A stretch of DNA of 41,947 nucleotides from Bacteroidales bacterium (GTDB taxonomy: Bacteria > Bacteroidota > Bacteroidia > Bacteroidales > JAAUTT01). The position numbers and the translations under genes are program-made. Numbering within the stretch: position 1 is the stretch's first letter; every line of letters starts with the position of its first letter. This document shows, one piece after another, positions 17,539 through 25,668 of this stretch. The DNA lies in the NCBI GenBank assembly GCA_025361285.1, contig JANYAP010000016.1, forward strand, positions 1 to 41,947, given 5' to 3'. The notes beneath the pieces are model-generated. The model did not search any database. It saw only the letters and a program-made list of their open reading frames with translations, and was not told the DNA's origin.

Positions 17539-18609
17539 CTATAAAGCTTTAATAAGGTCTTCCTTTAACTCGTTAACAAGTGTATTCACCGAAACTATCT
17601 CGGTACACCGGTATGCGTTAGCCCCTGCAAAAACAAACGAGTTATCGAGCAAACCTTTCGACGAATCGCCCAGAACGCGAGCTATACAATAAGGTGCTGT
17701 GCGTGGGTTGCACGACCTTAAGCAATGATGCGGGCATTTAAATGGTATTGTTTCTCCTTTAAATACACGTCGTGTAAAATCGTTTTGCACAACTCGTCCT
17801 GGCAAGCCTACTGGGCTGTTTATAATAACTATATCTTCCTGTTTTGCAGTAATATATGCCCTTTTAAAATCGGGATGTACATCGCATTCGGTAGTACAAA
17901 CAAAGCGAGTTGCCATTTGAACCCCCGAAGCTCCTATCTTAAGAAACTTAGCTATATCGTTCCCATCAAAAATACCGCCTGCAGCAATTACCGGAATAGT
18001 TTCCTCGAGTGTGTTTACAAAATCAACCAAATCTTTAACCAAATCCTCAAGCAGAGGGGTTTTACCATTGAGTATATCGTCGTGCGGAAACCCTAAATGT
18101 CCGCCAGCCATAGGCCCTTCAAGAATTACAGCATCGGGTACTTTGTTGTAATTTTGTTTCCACTTACGATAAATAATGTTTAACGCCCTTGCCGACGAAA
18201 CTATTGGAATAAGCTTAATGTTAGAACCTTCGGTTAATTTTGGTAAATCTAACGGAAGCCCCGAACCGCAAATAATCATGTCCACCTTTTCCTCAACGCA
18301 AACTTTAACTAAATCTTCGTAGTTGGACAATACAACCATCACATTAACACCAATTACGCCTTTTGATAGCGACCGTGCTTTACGTATTTCGGCCCGCAAG
18401 GCATCGTTATTAACTTCAACGAACTTTGACGACTTGGAGTTTTCGTAATCGCCTAATCCAACGCTAGCAATAATGCCCGCACAGCCTTCATTTGCAACTG
18501 CCGAGGCTAATCCCGATCGAGATACTCTAACTCCCATGCCACCCTGAATGATTGGAGGGTTAATTACCAAATCCCCAATCATAAGCGATGGTATTGTTTT
18601 CGATGCCAT
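17539..18609 (-). CDS. nitronate monooxygenase / FabK-like FMN enzyme
   Basis: The protein is 356 aa with a TIM-barrel flavoenzyme sequence: PPIIQGGMGVRVS at the N-terminus (FMN site), GVIGVNVMV, ILEGPMAGGHLG (the H of the AGGHxG motif is the usual catalytic base), PVIAAGGIFDG, and GASGVQMATRFVCTTE for phosphate binding. It probably oxidises alkyl nitronates or related compounds with FMN; some relatives are enoyl-ACP reductases, so the substrate is uncertain. An unusual C-terminal cluster, CPHHCLRSCNP then RTAPYC, supplies four cysteines that could bind zinc or an iron-sulphur cluster. It is monocistronic, convergent with the degenerate kinase gene. Confidence 0.85.
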   Translation of the reverse strand: MASKTIPSLMIGDLVINPPIIQGGMGVRVSRSGLASAVANEGCAGIIASVGLGDYENSKSSKFVEVNNDALRAEIRKARSLSKGVIGVNVMVVLSNYEDLVKVCVEEKVDMIICGSGLPLDLPKLTEGSNIKLIPIVSSARALNIIYRKWKQNYNKVPDAVILEGPMAGGHLGFPHDDILNGKTPLLEDLVKDLVDFVNTLEETIPVIAAGGIFDGNDIAKFLKIGASGVQMATRFVCTTECDVHPDFKRAYITAKQEDIVIINSPVGLPGRVVQNDFTRRVFKGETIPFKCPHHCLRSCNPRTAPYCIARVLGDSSKGLLDNSFVFAGANAYRCTEIVSVNTLVNELKEDLIKAL

Positions 18610-18825
18610 AATTTTTGGTTTTTTGAATATGTATATTTTGTGTAATTGCTAATTAAACAACTAATAAAAGATATTTTTGAAACACAAAAAATGCATTTTG
18701 CGCTTTTTTTTCAGGCTATAAAAGTAAAAAAAAGCATCAACTTTGCAAACCTCCAACATCATATTCATCAAATAAGTATGTTTTATCATTTTATCATCTC
18801 AGCATTTTTCTTTATAATTTCTTAT

Positions 18826-18833
18826 TACTTTTG
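18826..18833 (+). promoter_or_regulatory. -7 box (TACTTTTG) of ruvX
   Basis: TACTTTTG fits TAnnTTTG and lies 25 bases before the TTG start of ruvX, the same geometry as at metH (21). This supports the TTG start. No other features are seen in 18610-18858. Confidence 0.45.
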
Positions 18834-18858
18834 AACCCTAATTTAAACTTCACTGGCA

Positions 18859-19275
18859 TTGAGTAGAATTATTGCGTTGGATTATGGATTAAAACGTGTT
18901 GGAATAGCTGTTACCGACCCATCGAAAATTATTGCTAACAGCCTTACAACCATCGAAACACCAAAAGTTCTCGATTTTTTAGCCGATTATTTTGCTAAAG
19001 AAAAGGTTGAACTTATGGTTATTGGGTTACCTAAACAGATGAACAACACGCTATCGGAATCGGCACCTGCTATTACGGAATTTGTGGCTAAGTTTCGGCA
19101 ACGATTTCCGGAAATGCCCGTGGAATATGCCGATGAACGGTTTACTTCGAAGCTGGCAGTTCAGGCAATGGTTTTAGGCGGAGTAAAAAAAATGGATCGT
19201 AGAAATAAGTCGTTAATCGATACAATTAGTGCCACCATTATTCTGCAATCGTATCTCGAAAGTATGCAAAGATGA
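18859..19275 (+). CDS. ruvX: RuvX/YqgF family nuclease (putative Holliday junction resolvase / pre-16S rRNA nuclease)
   Basis: At 138 aa it has the normal length. The RNase H-like fold is visible: first catalytic Asp in IIALDYGLKRVGIAVTDP, VIGLPKQMNNT, the DERFTS segment, and the terminal Asp in IDTISATIILQSYL. Relatives process the 5' end of pre-16S rRNA in E. coli and resolve Holliday junctions in some species. No ATG exists in a suitable place; the start is TTG 18859, which gives the family-typical N-terminus and agrees with the promoter spacing. Peptide deformylase follows on the same strand after a repeat-rich gap of about 170 bp. Confidence 0.92.
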   Translation: MSRIIALDYGLKRVGIAVTDPSKIIANSLTTIETPKVLDFLADYFAKEKVELMVIGLPKQMNNTLSESAPAITEFVAKFRQRFPEMPVEYADERFTSKLAVQAMVLGGVKKMDRRNKSLIDTISATIILQSYLESMQR

Positions 19276-19385
19276 CAAATGTGCAAATGACAAATGTGAA
19301 GATGTGGAAATGAGGAAATTACAAATGACAAATGACAATCTATTAAGTACTAATTACTATTTACTTAGTACTAAGTACTTTTTAC
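19274..19385. repeat. AAATGACA words followed by AGTACTAAGTACTT words
   Basis: The gap between ruvX and def is two word-repeat families in succession: GACAAATGTGCAAATGACAA, GAAATGAGGAAATTAC and so on (the reverse complement of the field at 5216-5415), then AAGTACTAATTACT and TTAGTACTAAGTACTTTTTA. The same two-part order, ending in GTACTTTTTACAATTA, recurs at about 21800-21905. Confidence 0.7.
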
Positions 19386-19448
19386 AATTATTCAAACATC
19401 CTATTTAAATGATTGTTACATTACCTAAAGAAACATTTTAGAAAGAAT

Positions 19449-20003
19449 ATGATTTTACCAGTATTTTTATATGGATCGCCTGTATTACGCCGAGTGTCGG
19501 TAGATATAGATAAGAAATACGAAGGATTGCAAAAATTTATGGACGACCTGTGGGAAACCATGTATAAATCGGACGGGCTTGGATTGGCTGCACCTCAAGT
19601 AGGAAAATCGATACGTATGTTTGTAATTGATGCTGCCCCACTGGTAGAGGACGATGCAGCACTAAAAGATTTCAAAAAAATATTTATTAATGCCCATATT
19701 ACCGAACGCACAGGCGACGAATGGGCCTTTACCGAAGGATGCCTTAGCATTCCCGCAATTAGAGAGGAAGTTTACCGCCCATCGAAAATTCGAATTGAAT
19801 ATTATAATGAAAACTGGGAGTTTTGCGACCAGTATTTCGAAGGTATTCCCGCCCGCATTATCCAGCACGAGTACGACCACCTCGAAGGTTTAATGTTTAT
19901 CGATAAAATATCGCCTATTCGACGCCGATTGATAATGGGTAAGCTTACCGCTATAACTAAAGGCAAAGTTGATGTAAGTTACAAAGTGAAAAATGCCAGA
20001 TAG
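19449..20003 (+). CDS. def: peptide deformylase
   Basis: The product removes the formyl group from nascent N-formylmethionine. I start it at ATG 19449, not the TTG at 19413 in the track, because the protein then begins MILPVFLYGSPVLRRVS as family members do; the length is 184 aa. The three metal/active-site motifs are complete: GLGLAAPQVG, EGCLSIP with the metal-binding Cys, and QHEYDHLEG with both metal-binding His and the catalytic Glu. It follows ruvX on the same strand and ends 3 bp before the convergent acyl-CoA ligase gene. Confidence 0.95.
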   Translation: MILPVFLYGSPVLRRVSVDIDKKYEGLQKFMDDLWETMYKSDGLGLAAPQVGKSIRMFVIDAAPLVEDDAALKDFKKIFINAHITERTGDEWAFTEGCLSIPAIREEVYRPSKIRIEYYNENWEFCDQYFEGIPARIIQHEYDHLEGLMFIDKISPIRRRLIMGKLTAITKGKVDVSYKVKNAR

Positions 20004-20006
20004 TTA

Positions 20007-21791
20007 CTAATCGTCGGTTTTAACCATGTAAATTTCGTCGATAATGGTTTGATATTTATCGTGCAGGTGTTTTCGCTTAAGCTTTAATGTAGGCGACAGT
20101 TCGCCAGTAAGTTGGCTCCACTCCTCGGCTACCAATCTAAATCGTTTAATGTGTTCGGTTTGTCCTAAATGCGAATTAGTGTTGTTTACTTCTTTTTGAA
20201 ATCGCTCTATAACCAATGGGTTACGAATTAATTCCATATTATCGCGGAAATTAACGTGATGACGGAAGCACCAGTTGTGCAGAAATGTAAAGTTAGGCGA
20301 TATTAGTGCGCTGGCAAACTTTTCGTTTTCGCCAATTACCATTATCTGTTCAATAAAAATAGATTCTTTAAATTTGTTTTCGCAACCTTGTGGGGCAATA
20401 TATTTCCCGCTCGACAGCTTAAATATTTCTTTTTTTCGGTCGGTTATTTTCAGGTACTTGCCATCTTCCATTAGCCCAACATCGCCTGTATGAAGCCATC
20501 CATCAGCATCGATAACTTCGGCTGTTAAGTCGGGAGCTTTGTAATAACCCATCATAACATTTGGGCCTTTGCACAGTATTTCGCCATCGGCTGCAATTTT
20601 AACATGCACTCCATTAAGAATAGGGCCTACGGTTTCGAATCGTATTTCGCCCGATGTAGGATTATTAACCGAAACTACTGGACTCGCTTCGGTAAGTCCA
20701 TACCCCTCAATTATTTCAATACCAGCACTGGTAAAAACACGCGCAAGCCTCGGCTGTAGGGCGGCTCCACCGCAAAGTATCATTTTTATATTCCCGCCTA
20801 ATGCCTCGCGCCATTTCGAGAATATAAGCTTATCGGCAATCGATAGCTTTTTATGATACAGCCACCCATTTTCACGATTTCGTTTGTATAGTAATCCTAG
20901 GTTAACAGCCCAAAAAAATATTATCTTTTTAAAGTACGGCAAATCCTTTCCTTTACCAATTATACCATCGTAAACTCGCTCTAGCAAACGAGGTACAGTA
21001 TTGAATATGTGCGGCTTAATTTCTTTCAAATTTTCGAGTATCGTTCCCATATTTTCGGCATAATAAATACTTATCCCCTTATATTGATAATGGTAATTAA
21101 CTACTCGTTCGAAAACATGGCATAATGGAAGAAAACTCAATGCTTTATGCTGGTAATTGAGAGGCTGAATGTTGGCAGTGGCAATAAAATTAGAGACAAT
21201 GTTTTGATGTGATATCATAACTCCTTTCGGCACGCCTGTGGTTCCAGATGTGTATATAAGAGTTGCCATATCAGTGGGTTGAACTGAACATTTAATTTTT
21301 TCTAAATCGGTAAACCATATTTCGGCCTTTTCCTTGCCATCGTCAATAATTTCGGCCCAATTTTTAGCGCCACCAACTTGATTAAAGGTATAAATGGCTT
21401 CCACCGATGCAACCTTCTCTGCAATAGGCTTGAGCTTTTCGTAAAGAATTTTGTCGGAAACAATTAGTATTTTTGGCTCGGAATGACGAAATATGTATAA
21501 AAAATCGTCGTAACTAATTGTAGGATAAACAGGCACATGTACAATTCCTGCCTGCGACATGCCTAGGTCGGCAATGTTCCATTCGGGACGATTATTGGAT
21601 ACTGTAGCAATTTTATCGCCAGGTTTAAAACCCATTGACAGTAACCCATATCCGAAAAAATTAGCCTTTTCGATATAATCTTGCGTAGAATAATGAATCC
21701 AGCTTCCGTTGTGCTTTCCAGCAAGAGCATCGGTTTTTGAAGGGAAGTTAGTTCGGTATCGTTCAAGCAAATCGAAGGTGCGGCGTACCAT
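20007..21791 (-). CDS. long-chain acyl-CoA synthetase (AMP-forming)
   Basis: The protein is 594 aa in the ANL adenylate-forming superfamily. The P-loop-like A3 motif is YTSGTTGVPKG. Other motifs are FLPLCHVFERV, GYGLTEASPVVSVN (A5), WLHTGDVG (A7) and ITDRKKEIFKLSSGKYIAP (A8 hinge). The C-terminal catalytic lysine region contains TLKLKRKHL. It activates fatty acids as acyl-AMP and then acyl-CoA for beta-oxidation or lipid synthesis; this sequence resembles the FadD15-like group found in Bacteroidota and Actinobacteria. It is convergent with def. Upstream is 450 bp of repeats, with no clear -7 box seen. Confidence 0.92.
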   Translation of the reverse strand: MVRRTFDLLERYRTNFPSKTDALAGKHNGSWIHYSTQDYIEKANFFGYGLLSMGFKPGDKIATVSNNRPEWNIADLGMSQAGIVHVPVYPTISYDDFLYIFRHSEPKILIVSDKILYEKLKPIAEKVASVEAIYTFNQVGGAKNWAEIIDDGKEKAEIWFTDLEKIKCSVQPTDMATLIYTSGTTGVPKGVMISHQNIVSNFIATANIQPLNYQHKALSFLPLCHVFERVVNYHYQYKGISIYYAENMGTILENLKEIKPHIFNTVPRLLERVYDGIIGKGKDLPYFKKIIFFWAVNLGLLYKRNRENGWLYHKKLSIADKLIFSKWREALGGNIKMILCGGAALQPRLARVFTSAGIEIIEGYGLTEASPVVSVNNPTSGEIRFETVGPILNGVHVKIAADGEILCKGPNVMMGYYKAPDLTAEVIDADGWLHTGDVGLMEDGKYLKITDRKKEIFKLSSGKYIAPQGCENKFKESIFIEQIMVIGENEKFASALISPNFTFLHNWCFRHHVNFRDNMELIRNPLVIERFQKEVNNTNSHLGQTEHIKRFRLVAEEWSQLTGELSPTLKLKRKHLHDKYQTIIDEIYMVKTDD

Positions 21792-21799
21792 GGGAATAG

Positions 21800-21905
21800 T
21801 GTGAAGATGTGAAAATTACAAATGGGCAAATGGCAAATGACAGATGACAGATGACAATTGACAATTGACAAATTACAGGTACTATGTAAGTACTTTTTAC
21901 AATTA
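21800..21905. repeat. AAATGGCA/GACAATTG word-repeat field upstream of acyl-CoA ligase
   Basis: Words such as AAATGGGCAAATGGCAAATG, ACAGATGACAGATGACAATTG and GACAATTGACAAATTACAGG are followed by GTACTATGTAAGTACTTTTTACAATTA. It has the same two-part composition as 19274-19385. It lies directly against the start codon of the minus-strand ligase gene, so it would form its leader. Confidence 0.65.
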
Positions 21906-21914
21906 ATATAAACA

Positions 21915-21953
21915 GAATCTAGCGAAGCGATTTTGCTGCGCAGAGAATAGTTC
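21915..21953 (-). repeat. dispersed 39-bp repeat, copy 1
   Basis: GAATCTAGCGAAGCGATTTT then GCTGCGCAGAGAATAGTTC is the reverse complement, with two mismatches, of 32503-32541. It contains a small AGCGAAGCG / CTGCGCAG palindromic character. It is intergenic in both places. Confidence 0.6.
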
Positions 21954-22080
21954 ACCAAAGGTAATTTGTCCTTTAGGTACAATATCGGATATTCATAAAA
22001 ATTAAATATTAATATTAGTTAGTGTCGTTTAGTTAGTGGAATAACACTTCGACAGGCTCAGTGTTCAGTGGTAGTTGCGT

Positions 22081-22197
22081 AATTAATCCTGACAGGTTTT
22101 CGGTAATAAGTAGTCTTTCTGATAATTATTAATTGCTGAGGTTATATAAAACACAAAACCTGTCAGGATTTTCGACATTACGGATGGACACTAATTA
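22081..22197 (+). repeat. MITE-like element, CCTGACAGG family, copy 1
   Basis: Perfect 16-base inverted arms AATCCTGACAGGTTTT (22085-22100) and AAAACCTGTCAGGATT (22155-22170) are followed by TTCGACATTACGGATGGACA and CTAATTA. Copy 2 lies at 38694-38810 in the opposite orientation with identical arms and a diverged loop. A flanking string CACTTCGACAGGCTCAGTG (about 22047-22065) is a further short palindromic motif. The rest of 21954-22245 shows no gene. Confidence 0.75.
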
Positions 22198-22245
22198 ATA
22201 TGATTAACTAAGCCCAGCCGAAGCGGGGTTTTGTTTTTAAAGGTT

Positions 22246-24276
22246 TTATGAAAGATGTTTGTTTAATAACGAAAGAAGCATTTTAGATTTTAATGGTTTG
22301 CTGATATAATTTATGCACCCCGCTTCTAAAGCTTTTTGTTTATCATCGGAAGCGGCATAGGCGGTTTGTGCAATAATTTTTAATTGAGGCTTATGCTGTT
22401 TAATTAGACGTATTGCTTCGTAGCCTGTTATATCGGGCAAGCCAATATCCATTAGTACTAAATCGACTGGATGAGTTGAGGCTATTTGCACCGCTTGGTT
22501 GCCGTATTGTGCATAAAGTATATTTAAACCCGTTTCGGAAAGGATTTCCTTAATAAATGCTGCATTATATGAATCGTCTTCGACTACAAGTATTGTTTTG
22601 TTTTGCAAAAAGTTTTTAATTTTTTCTTCAATTATAACTGGCTCATGCCCCAATGTAAGAGATGATTTATGTGGAATAGAAAAATAGAACGTTGAACCTT
22701 TGCCAATTTCGGATTCGAGCCAAATACGACCGCCTAACAATTCGACTAAGCCCTTAACTATTGACAAACCCAAGCCTGTACCGCCATATAAGCGGTTAGG
22801 GGATTGTTTAACTTGAGCAAAACGTTCAAAAACAAATTGTTGTTTATCGGAAGGGATACCAATACCAGTATCGGCGACAAAGAATATTACGTTATTATTA
22901 TCATCGAATTTGCAGCCTCCTTCAATTGAGCCAATATCGGTAAATTTAAAAGCATTTCCGATAAGGTTTATGAATATTTGTTTGAGCTTAACTTTATCTG
23001 TTAATATGATTGAAATATTAGGGTCGGAATGTGCCTCTAAACTCAATTTTATATGTTGTTTTTGAAGTTTTAATTGCTGTTCGGCAAAGAACAACTGCAA
23101 TTCGCTAAAAAGGGTATTCAAATTACAATTTTCAATAGTAACAGACAATTGACCTGATTCAATTTTTGCAATATCCAGAATGTCTTCAATAATTACTAAA
23201 AGGTCGTTGCATCGTTGGTTTATGATGTGAGAAAAGTTTTCGAGTTTTGGTTTATTGTTGTAGTTATGGACAAGTAGTTCGGAGAAGCCCATTATTGCAT
23301 TCATGGGGGTGCGTATTTCGTGGCTCATGTTTTGAAGGAAGGCGGTTTTGAGGCGGTCGCTTTCTTGGGCGCGTTCTTTGGCTATGCTTAATTCTTGATT
23401 TGTTTGATAAAGCTCGTCATTAATTTGTTGGTATTCCTCGTTTTGAGCCTCAATCTCTTCGGTTTTTTGTTTTAGTTGGTATTCGGAGAGCTTTCGGTCG
23501 GTAATATTTTCGCCAATGCTTGCAGTACCAATAATTTTTTTATTAGCATCAAATAAAATAGTGTTATTCCATGAAACAATAAGTGACTGACCGGCTTTTG
23601 TTAATATTTCGTTTTCGTAATTATAAGTAAAATCATCCCCGTTCATGACTCCTTGGAAAACTTTTTTTACCTGCTCAGCTATTTGTTTTGGCAAGAACAA
23701 ATCGAACCAGTTTTTGCCCATAATTTCATCAATGGAATACAGTGTAAGGCTTAATAAATGTGGATTGCAAAAGATAATATTGCCATTGACATCAAGCATT
23801 ACGGATAAGAGTTTTACATTAAGCATTAGGTCAGAAAAACGACGCTGCGACTCTGCAAGATTTTCCTTTTCGAGATAAAGTTCTTGGGTTCGCTCAACAA
23901 TGCGTTGCTCCAATAACTGCTTGTGCTGCTCATTTAGTTGGCGTTGATTTCGTTCTTCTAAAATAACACCAATCATAAATACAAAATTTTTCAGATAATC
24001 ATCGTAGGGTTTAAAAAGATTGTAGTCGGAAATGCTTACAAATAATTCGCCAAAAGTTGAATTGCCAAGATATATTGGATAGCTAAACGACAATGGTAAA
24101 CTATCATCAATGGGAGTGACGATTTCGTTATAAATAACTCTTTCAATTCCCGGAATATCTATAAGTCCCTTGCAAATAAAGCTAAATATAGATTTATTGT
24201 CGGGCAAATTATTTAGAATACTTTGCATAAGCAATAACTGTCCTAAAACTTTGGGATTTAGCTTTTCATCTGTCAT
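22246..24276 (-). CDS. soluble hybrid sensor histidine kinase / response regulator
   Basis: The protein is 676 aa with no membrane helix. Order: a GAF-like N-terminal domain (about 10-110), coiled coil, PAS domain (about 145-265), a second coiled coil (EEIEAQNEEYQQINDELYQ), DHp with QNMSHEIRTPMNAIMGF (H319), an HATPase domain with complete N (LIGNAFKFT), G1 (VADTGIGI) and G2 (GGTGLGLSIV) boxes, and a receiver with VVEDDS, phospho-acceptor LMDIGLP and KP. All catalytic elements are intact. It follows the MEDS-domain gene by 9 bp in the same direction; the pair is an operon, and the MEDS protein is probably the input module or a co-sensor. Confidence 0.92.
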   Translation of the reverse strand: MTDEKLNPKVLGQLLLMQSILNNLPDNKSIFSFICKGLIDIPGIERVIYNEIVTPIDDSLPLSFSYPIYLGNSTFGELFVSISDYNLFKPYDDYLKNFVFMIGVILEERNQRQLNEQHKQLLEQRIVERTQELYLEKENLAESQRRFSDLMLNVKLLSVMLDVNGNIIFCNPHLLSLTLYSIDEIMGKNWFDLFLPKQIAEQVKKVFQGVMNGDDFTYNYENEILTKAGQSLIVSWNNTILFDANKKIIGTASIGENITDRKLSEYQLKQKTEEIEAQNEEYQQINDELYQTNQELSIAKERAQESDRLKTAFLQNMSHEIRTPMNAIMGFSELLVHNYNNKPKLENFSHIINQRCNDLLVIIEDILDIAKIESGQLSVTIENCNLNTLFSELQLFFAEQQLKLQKQHIKLSLEAHSDPNISIILTDKVKLKQIFINLIGNAFKFTDIGSIEGGCKFDDNNNVIFFVADTGIGIPSDKQQFVFERFAQVKQSPNRLYGGTGLGLSIVKGLVELLGGRIWLESEIGKGSTFYFSIPHKSSLTLGHEPVIIEEKIKNFLQNKTILVVEDDSYNAAFIKEILSETGLNILYAQYGNQAVQIASTHPVDLVLMDIGLPDITGYEAIRLIKQHKPQLKIIAQTAYAASDDKQKALEAGCINYISKPLKSKMLLSLLNKHLS

Positions 24277-24285
24277 AATTGAAAT

Positions 24286-24912
24286 TTATTTACAATTATT
24301 CTTTGCAAGATATTCCTCGGGCTGCATGAAAAAAGGATTATGTACAACTGAGCCGCGAACAATCATATATGGATGAACTTTCAAAATATCTAAAATTGCA
24401 GAGCCGTCGAACAAACGGGCGTCGTACTGGCAAACTGCATTAATGGGATATTGCCTCAATAACAGGCTTACTTTTGCTTCGTATTCCATTAAGCGAGAAC
24501 CACCGGGAATATTGACAATTTCCGGCAGCATTTCGCCAATAACCCTTGCGCCTGAACGGTTCTCTTTGATGCTGTTTTCATAAAATTCTTTTAATAAATT
24601 CAGCATTCTTTCGGGGTCGAATGTGCCTCCATCAAAATATACTTCTGCTGTTTTTGATAGTGTAAATTCGCCCGATTTTTCAACCTGCTTGTAGGTAATT
24701 CCATTTTTAAAAAACCCCTCAGAAAGTGTTGTTTCGGTTTCCTTTTCCGAAAAACAAGCGGCATTCTCTCCTGTTTGTAATCCGCTAACAATATAATTTA
24801 CTAAAGCTCCGTGCCTCTCATCATCGTCGTTAAATATTTGGCAAATATGAACTCCTGGTTCAAATTGCTGATTGGTGAAGCCAAGGGATATTTTTTGATT
24901 GTTATTTTCCAT
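24286..24912 (-). CDS. MEDS-domain sensory protein
   Basis: The protein is 208 aa. The N-terminal FEPGVHICQIFNDDDERHGAL is followed by IVSGLQTGENAACFSEKE, then RVIGEMLPEI and CQYDARLFDG, which fits the MEDS domain (methanogen/methylotroph DcmR sensory domain), a RecA-like sensory fold that often stands alone or is fused to kinases. The ligand is unknown; small organic compounds are suspected for the DcmR branch. It heads an operon with the intact hybrid kinase 9 bp downstream. Unlike its neighbours the start has a perfect Shine-Dalgarno sequence. Confidence 0.82.
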   Translation of the reverse strand: MENNNQKISLGFTNQQFEPGVHICQIFNDDDERHGALVNYIVSGLQTGENAACFSEKETETTLSEGFFKNGITYKQVEKSGEFTLSKTAEVYFDGGTFDPERMLNLLKEFYENSIKENRSGARVIGEMLPEIVNIPGGSRLMEYEAKVSLLLRQYPINAVCQYDARLFDGSAILDILKVHPYMIVRGSVVHNPFFMQPEEYLAKNNCK

Positions 24913-24918
24913 AATTAA

Positions 24919-24926
24919 TCCTCCTT
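24919..24926 (-). promoter_or_regulatory. canonical Shine-Dalgarno AAGGAGGA before the MEDS gene
   Basis: Minus-strand AAGGAGGA sits 6 bases before ATG 24912. No comparable site is seen before the other genes I checked in this window, as expected for Bacteroidota, so it settles this start and hints at a foreign origin or special translational control. Confidence 0.75.
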
Positions 24927-25084
24927 GTTAAGTGAATTATGTTAAAGTTAAATTTTTTTTTAAAAATCCTTTATCAATTTGCGTAAACTTGTAAAACGAA
25001 GCAGGTGCGGTTTGAGAAAAGCAATTGTTTGGCAGCGACGGGAGGCATGCAGGAAAAGTAAAGGATCGGTTTTTTGGGCTTGTT

Positions 25085-25219
25085 GCTAACGTTCGAGGCT
25101 ATATTTGAGTACTGGTTGTACGAAGCGATTTCTTTTCAACATGCAAGGCTTGTGAGGCATTAGCCGAAACGCGCAACCTGCGATGAAACCCGCATTAAAT
25201 ATGAGCTGATGTTAGGTGC
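25085..25219 (-). repeat. attC-like imperfect palindrome 1
   Basis: Read on the minus strand it opens GCACCTAACATCAGCTCATA, matching RYYYAAC (ACCTAAC), and closes ATATAGCCTCGAACGTTAGC, a GTTRRRY-like box with mismatches. The arms pair imperfectly around CTAAC and GCTxATATTT. Its length of about 135 bp equals that of the element at 25669-25802. It lies at the 3' end of the DUF433/DUF5615 pair, where an integron attC would be. Confidence 0.5.
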
Positions 25220-25227
25220 CGCCGTTT

Positions 25228-25350
25228 TTATTTTATTGATTCTATTTCGTCACTCCACGAATCATCCAAATCCTTAACATAAACATAATCAGGATTGTTT
25301 CATAATCCAAAATAGTTTGGCAAATTTGCATCAATCAGATATTTTGCCAT
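25228..25350 (-). pseudogene. decayed DUF5615 (PIN-like) toxin fragment
   Basis: This is absent from the ORF track. Its ATG overlaps the antitoxin stop by one base (TAATG). It reads MAKYLIDANLPNYFGL, then TGA, then NNPDYVYVKDLDDSWSDEIE and a stop. The MAKYLIDANLP start with a conserved Asp, the expected Trp at the TGA (W to opal) and the VKD..D.W segment are typical of DUF5615 toxins, PIN-like putative RNases partnered with DUF433. About 60-70 residues of the usual C-terminus, including the remaining catalytic acids, are missing. It should therefore be inactive even if the TGA were read through. Confidence 0.7.
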
Positions 25351-25571
25351 TATGCAATCGATCGAATTGAATAATGATGACCCATTAAATCAGCTGCAAA
25401 TCTTAAACACGCATCAATATCCTCATTTACAAGTGTGGGATATTGCTTTAGAATTTCATCCTTAGAATCACCTGCACTTAAAAACTCCAATATTGACTGA
25501 ACAGAAATTCTTTTACCTCGAATGGTTGGCTTTCCATTGCAAATATTATTGTCAACTGTAATCCTATCCAT
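25350..25571 (-). CDS. DUF433-family antitoxin
   Basis: I start it at ATG 25571 (73 aa), not at the TTG 25613 in the track, because the upstream codons overlap a -7 promoter box. The sequence DRITVDNNICNGKPTIRGKR then ISVQSILEFLSAGDSKDEIL and YPTLVNEDIDACLRFAAD is the DUF433 pattern, a winged-helix antitoxin that neutralises a DUF5615 PIN-like toxin and probably autoregulates. The toxin gene overlaps by one base and is decayed, so this is likely an orphan antitoxin. It lies between two attC-like palindromes, as toxin-antitoxin cassettes do in large integrons. Confidence 0.85.
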   Translation of the reverse strand: MDRITVDNNICNGKPTIRGKRISVQSILEFLSAGDSKDEILKQYPTLVNEDIDACLRFAADLMGHHYSIRSIA

Positions 25572-25600
25572 TAAAAAAATCCATATTACTATTTTTTTAC

Positions 25601-25608
25601 CAAAATTA
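25601..25608 (-). promoter_or_regulatory. -7 box (TAATTTTG) of the DUF433 gene
   Basis: Minus-strand TAATTTTG matches TAnnTTTG and lies 29 bases before ATG 25571. A cassette with its own promoter is typical of toxin-antitoxin cassettes in integron arrays. Confidence 0.45.
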
Positions 25609-25668
25609 ATCAATTAAAACATATTTGGCAATTTTATCAAACACTGTCGAATGGAGCGTAACCAGTTG

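Noticed and set aside
21563-21982. 139-aa minus-strand ORF
   Set aside because: It is in another frame of the acyl-CoA ligase start and translates the upstream word-repeat field.
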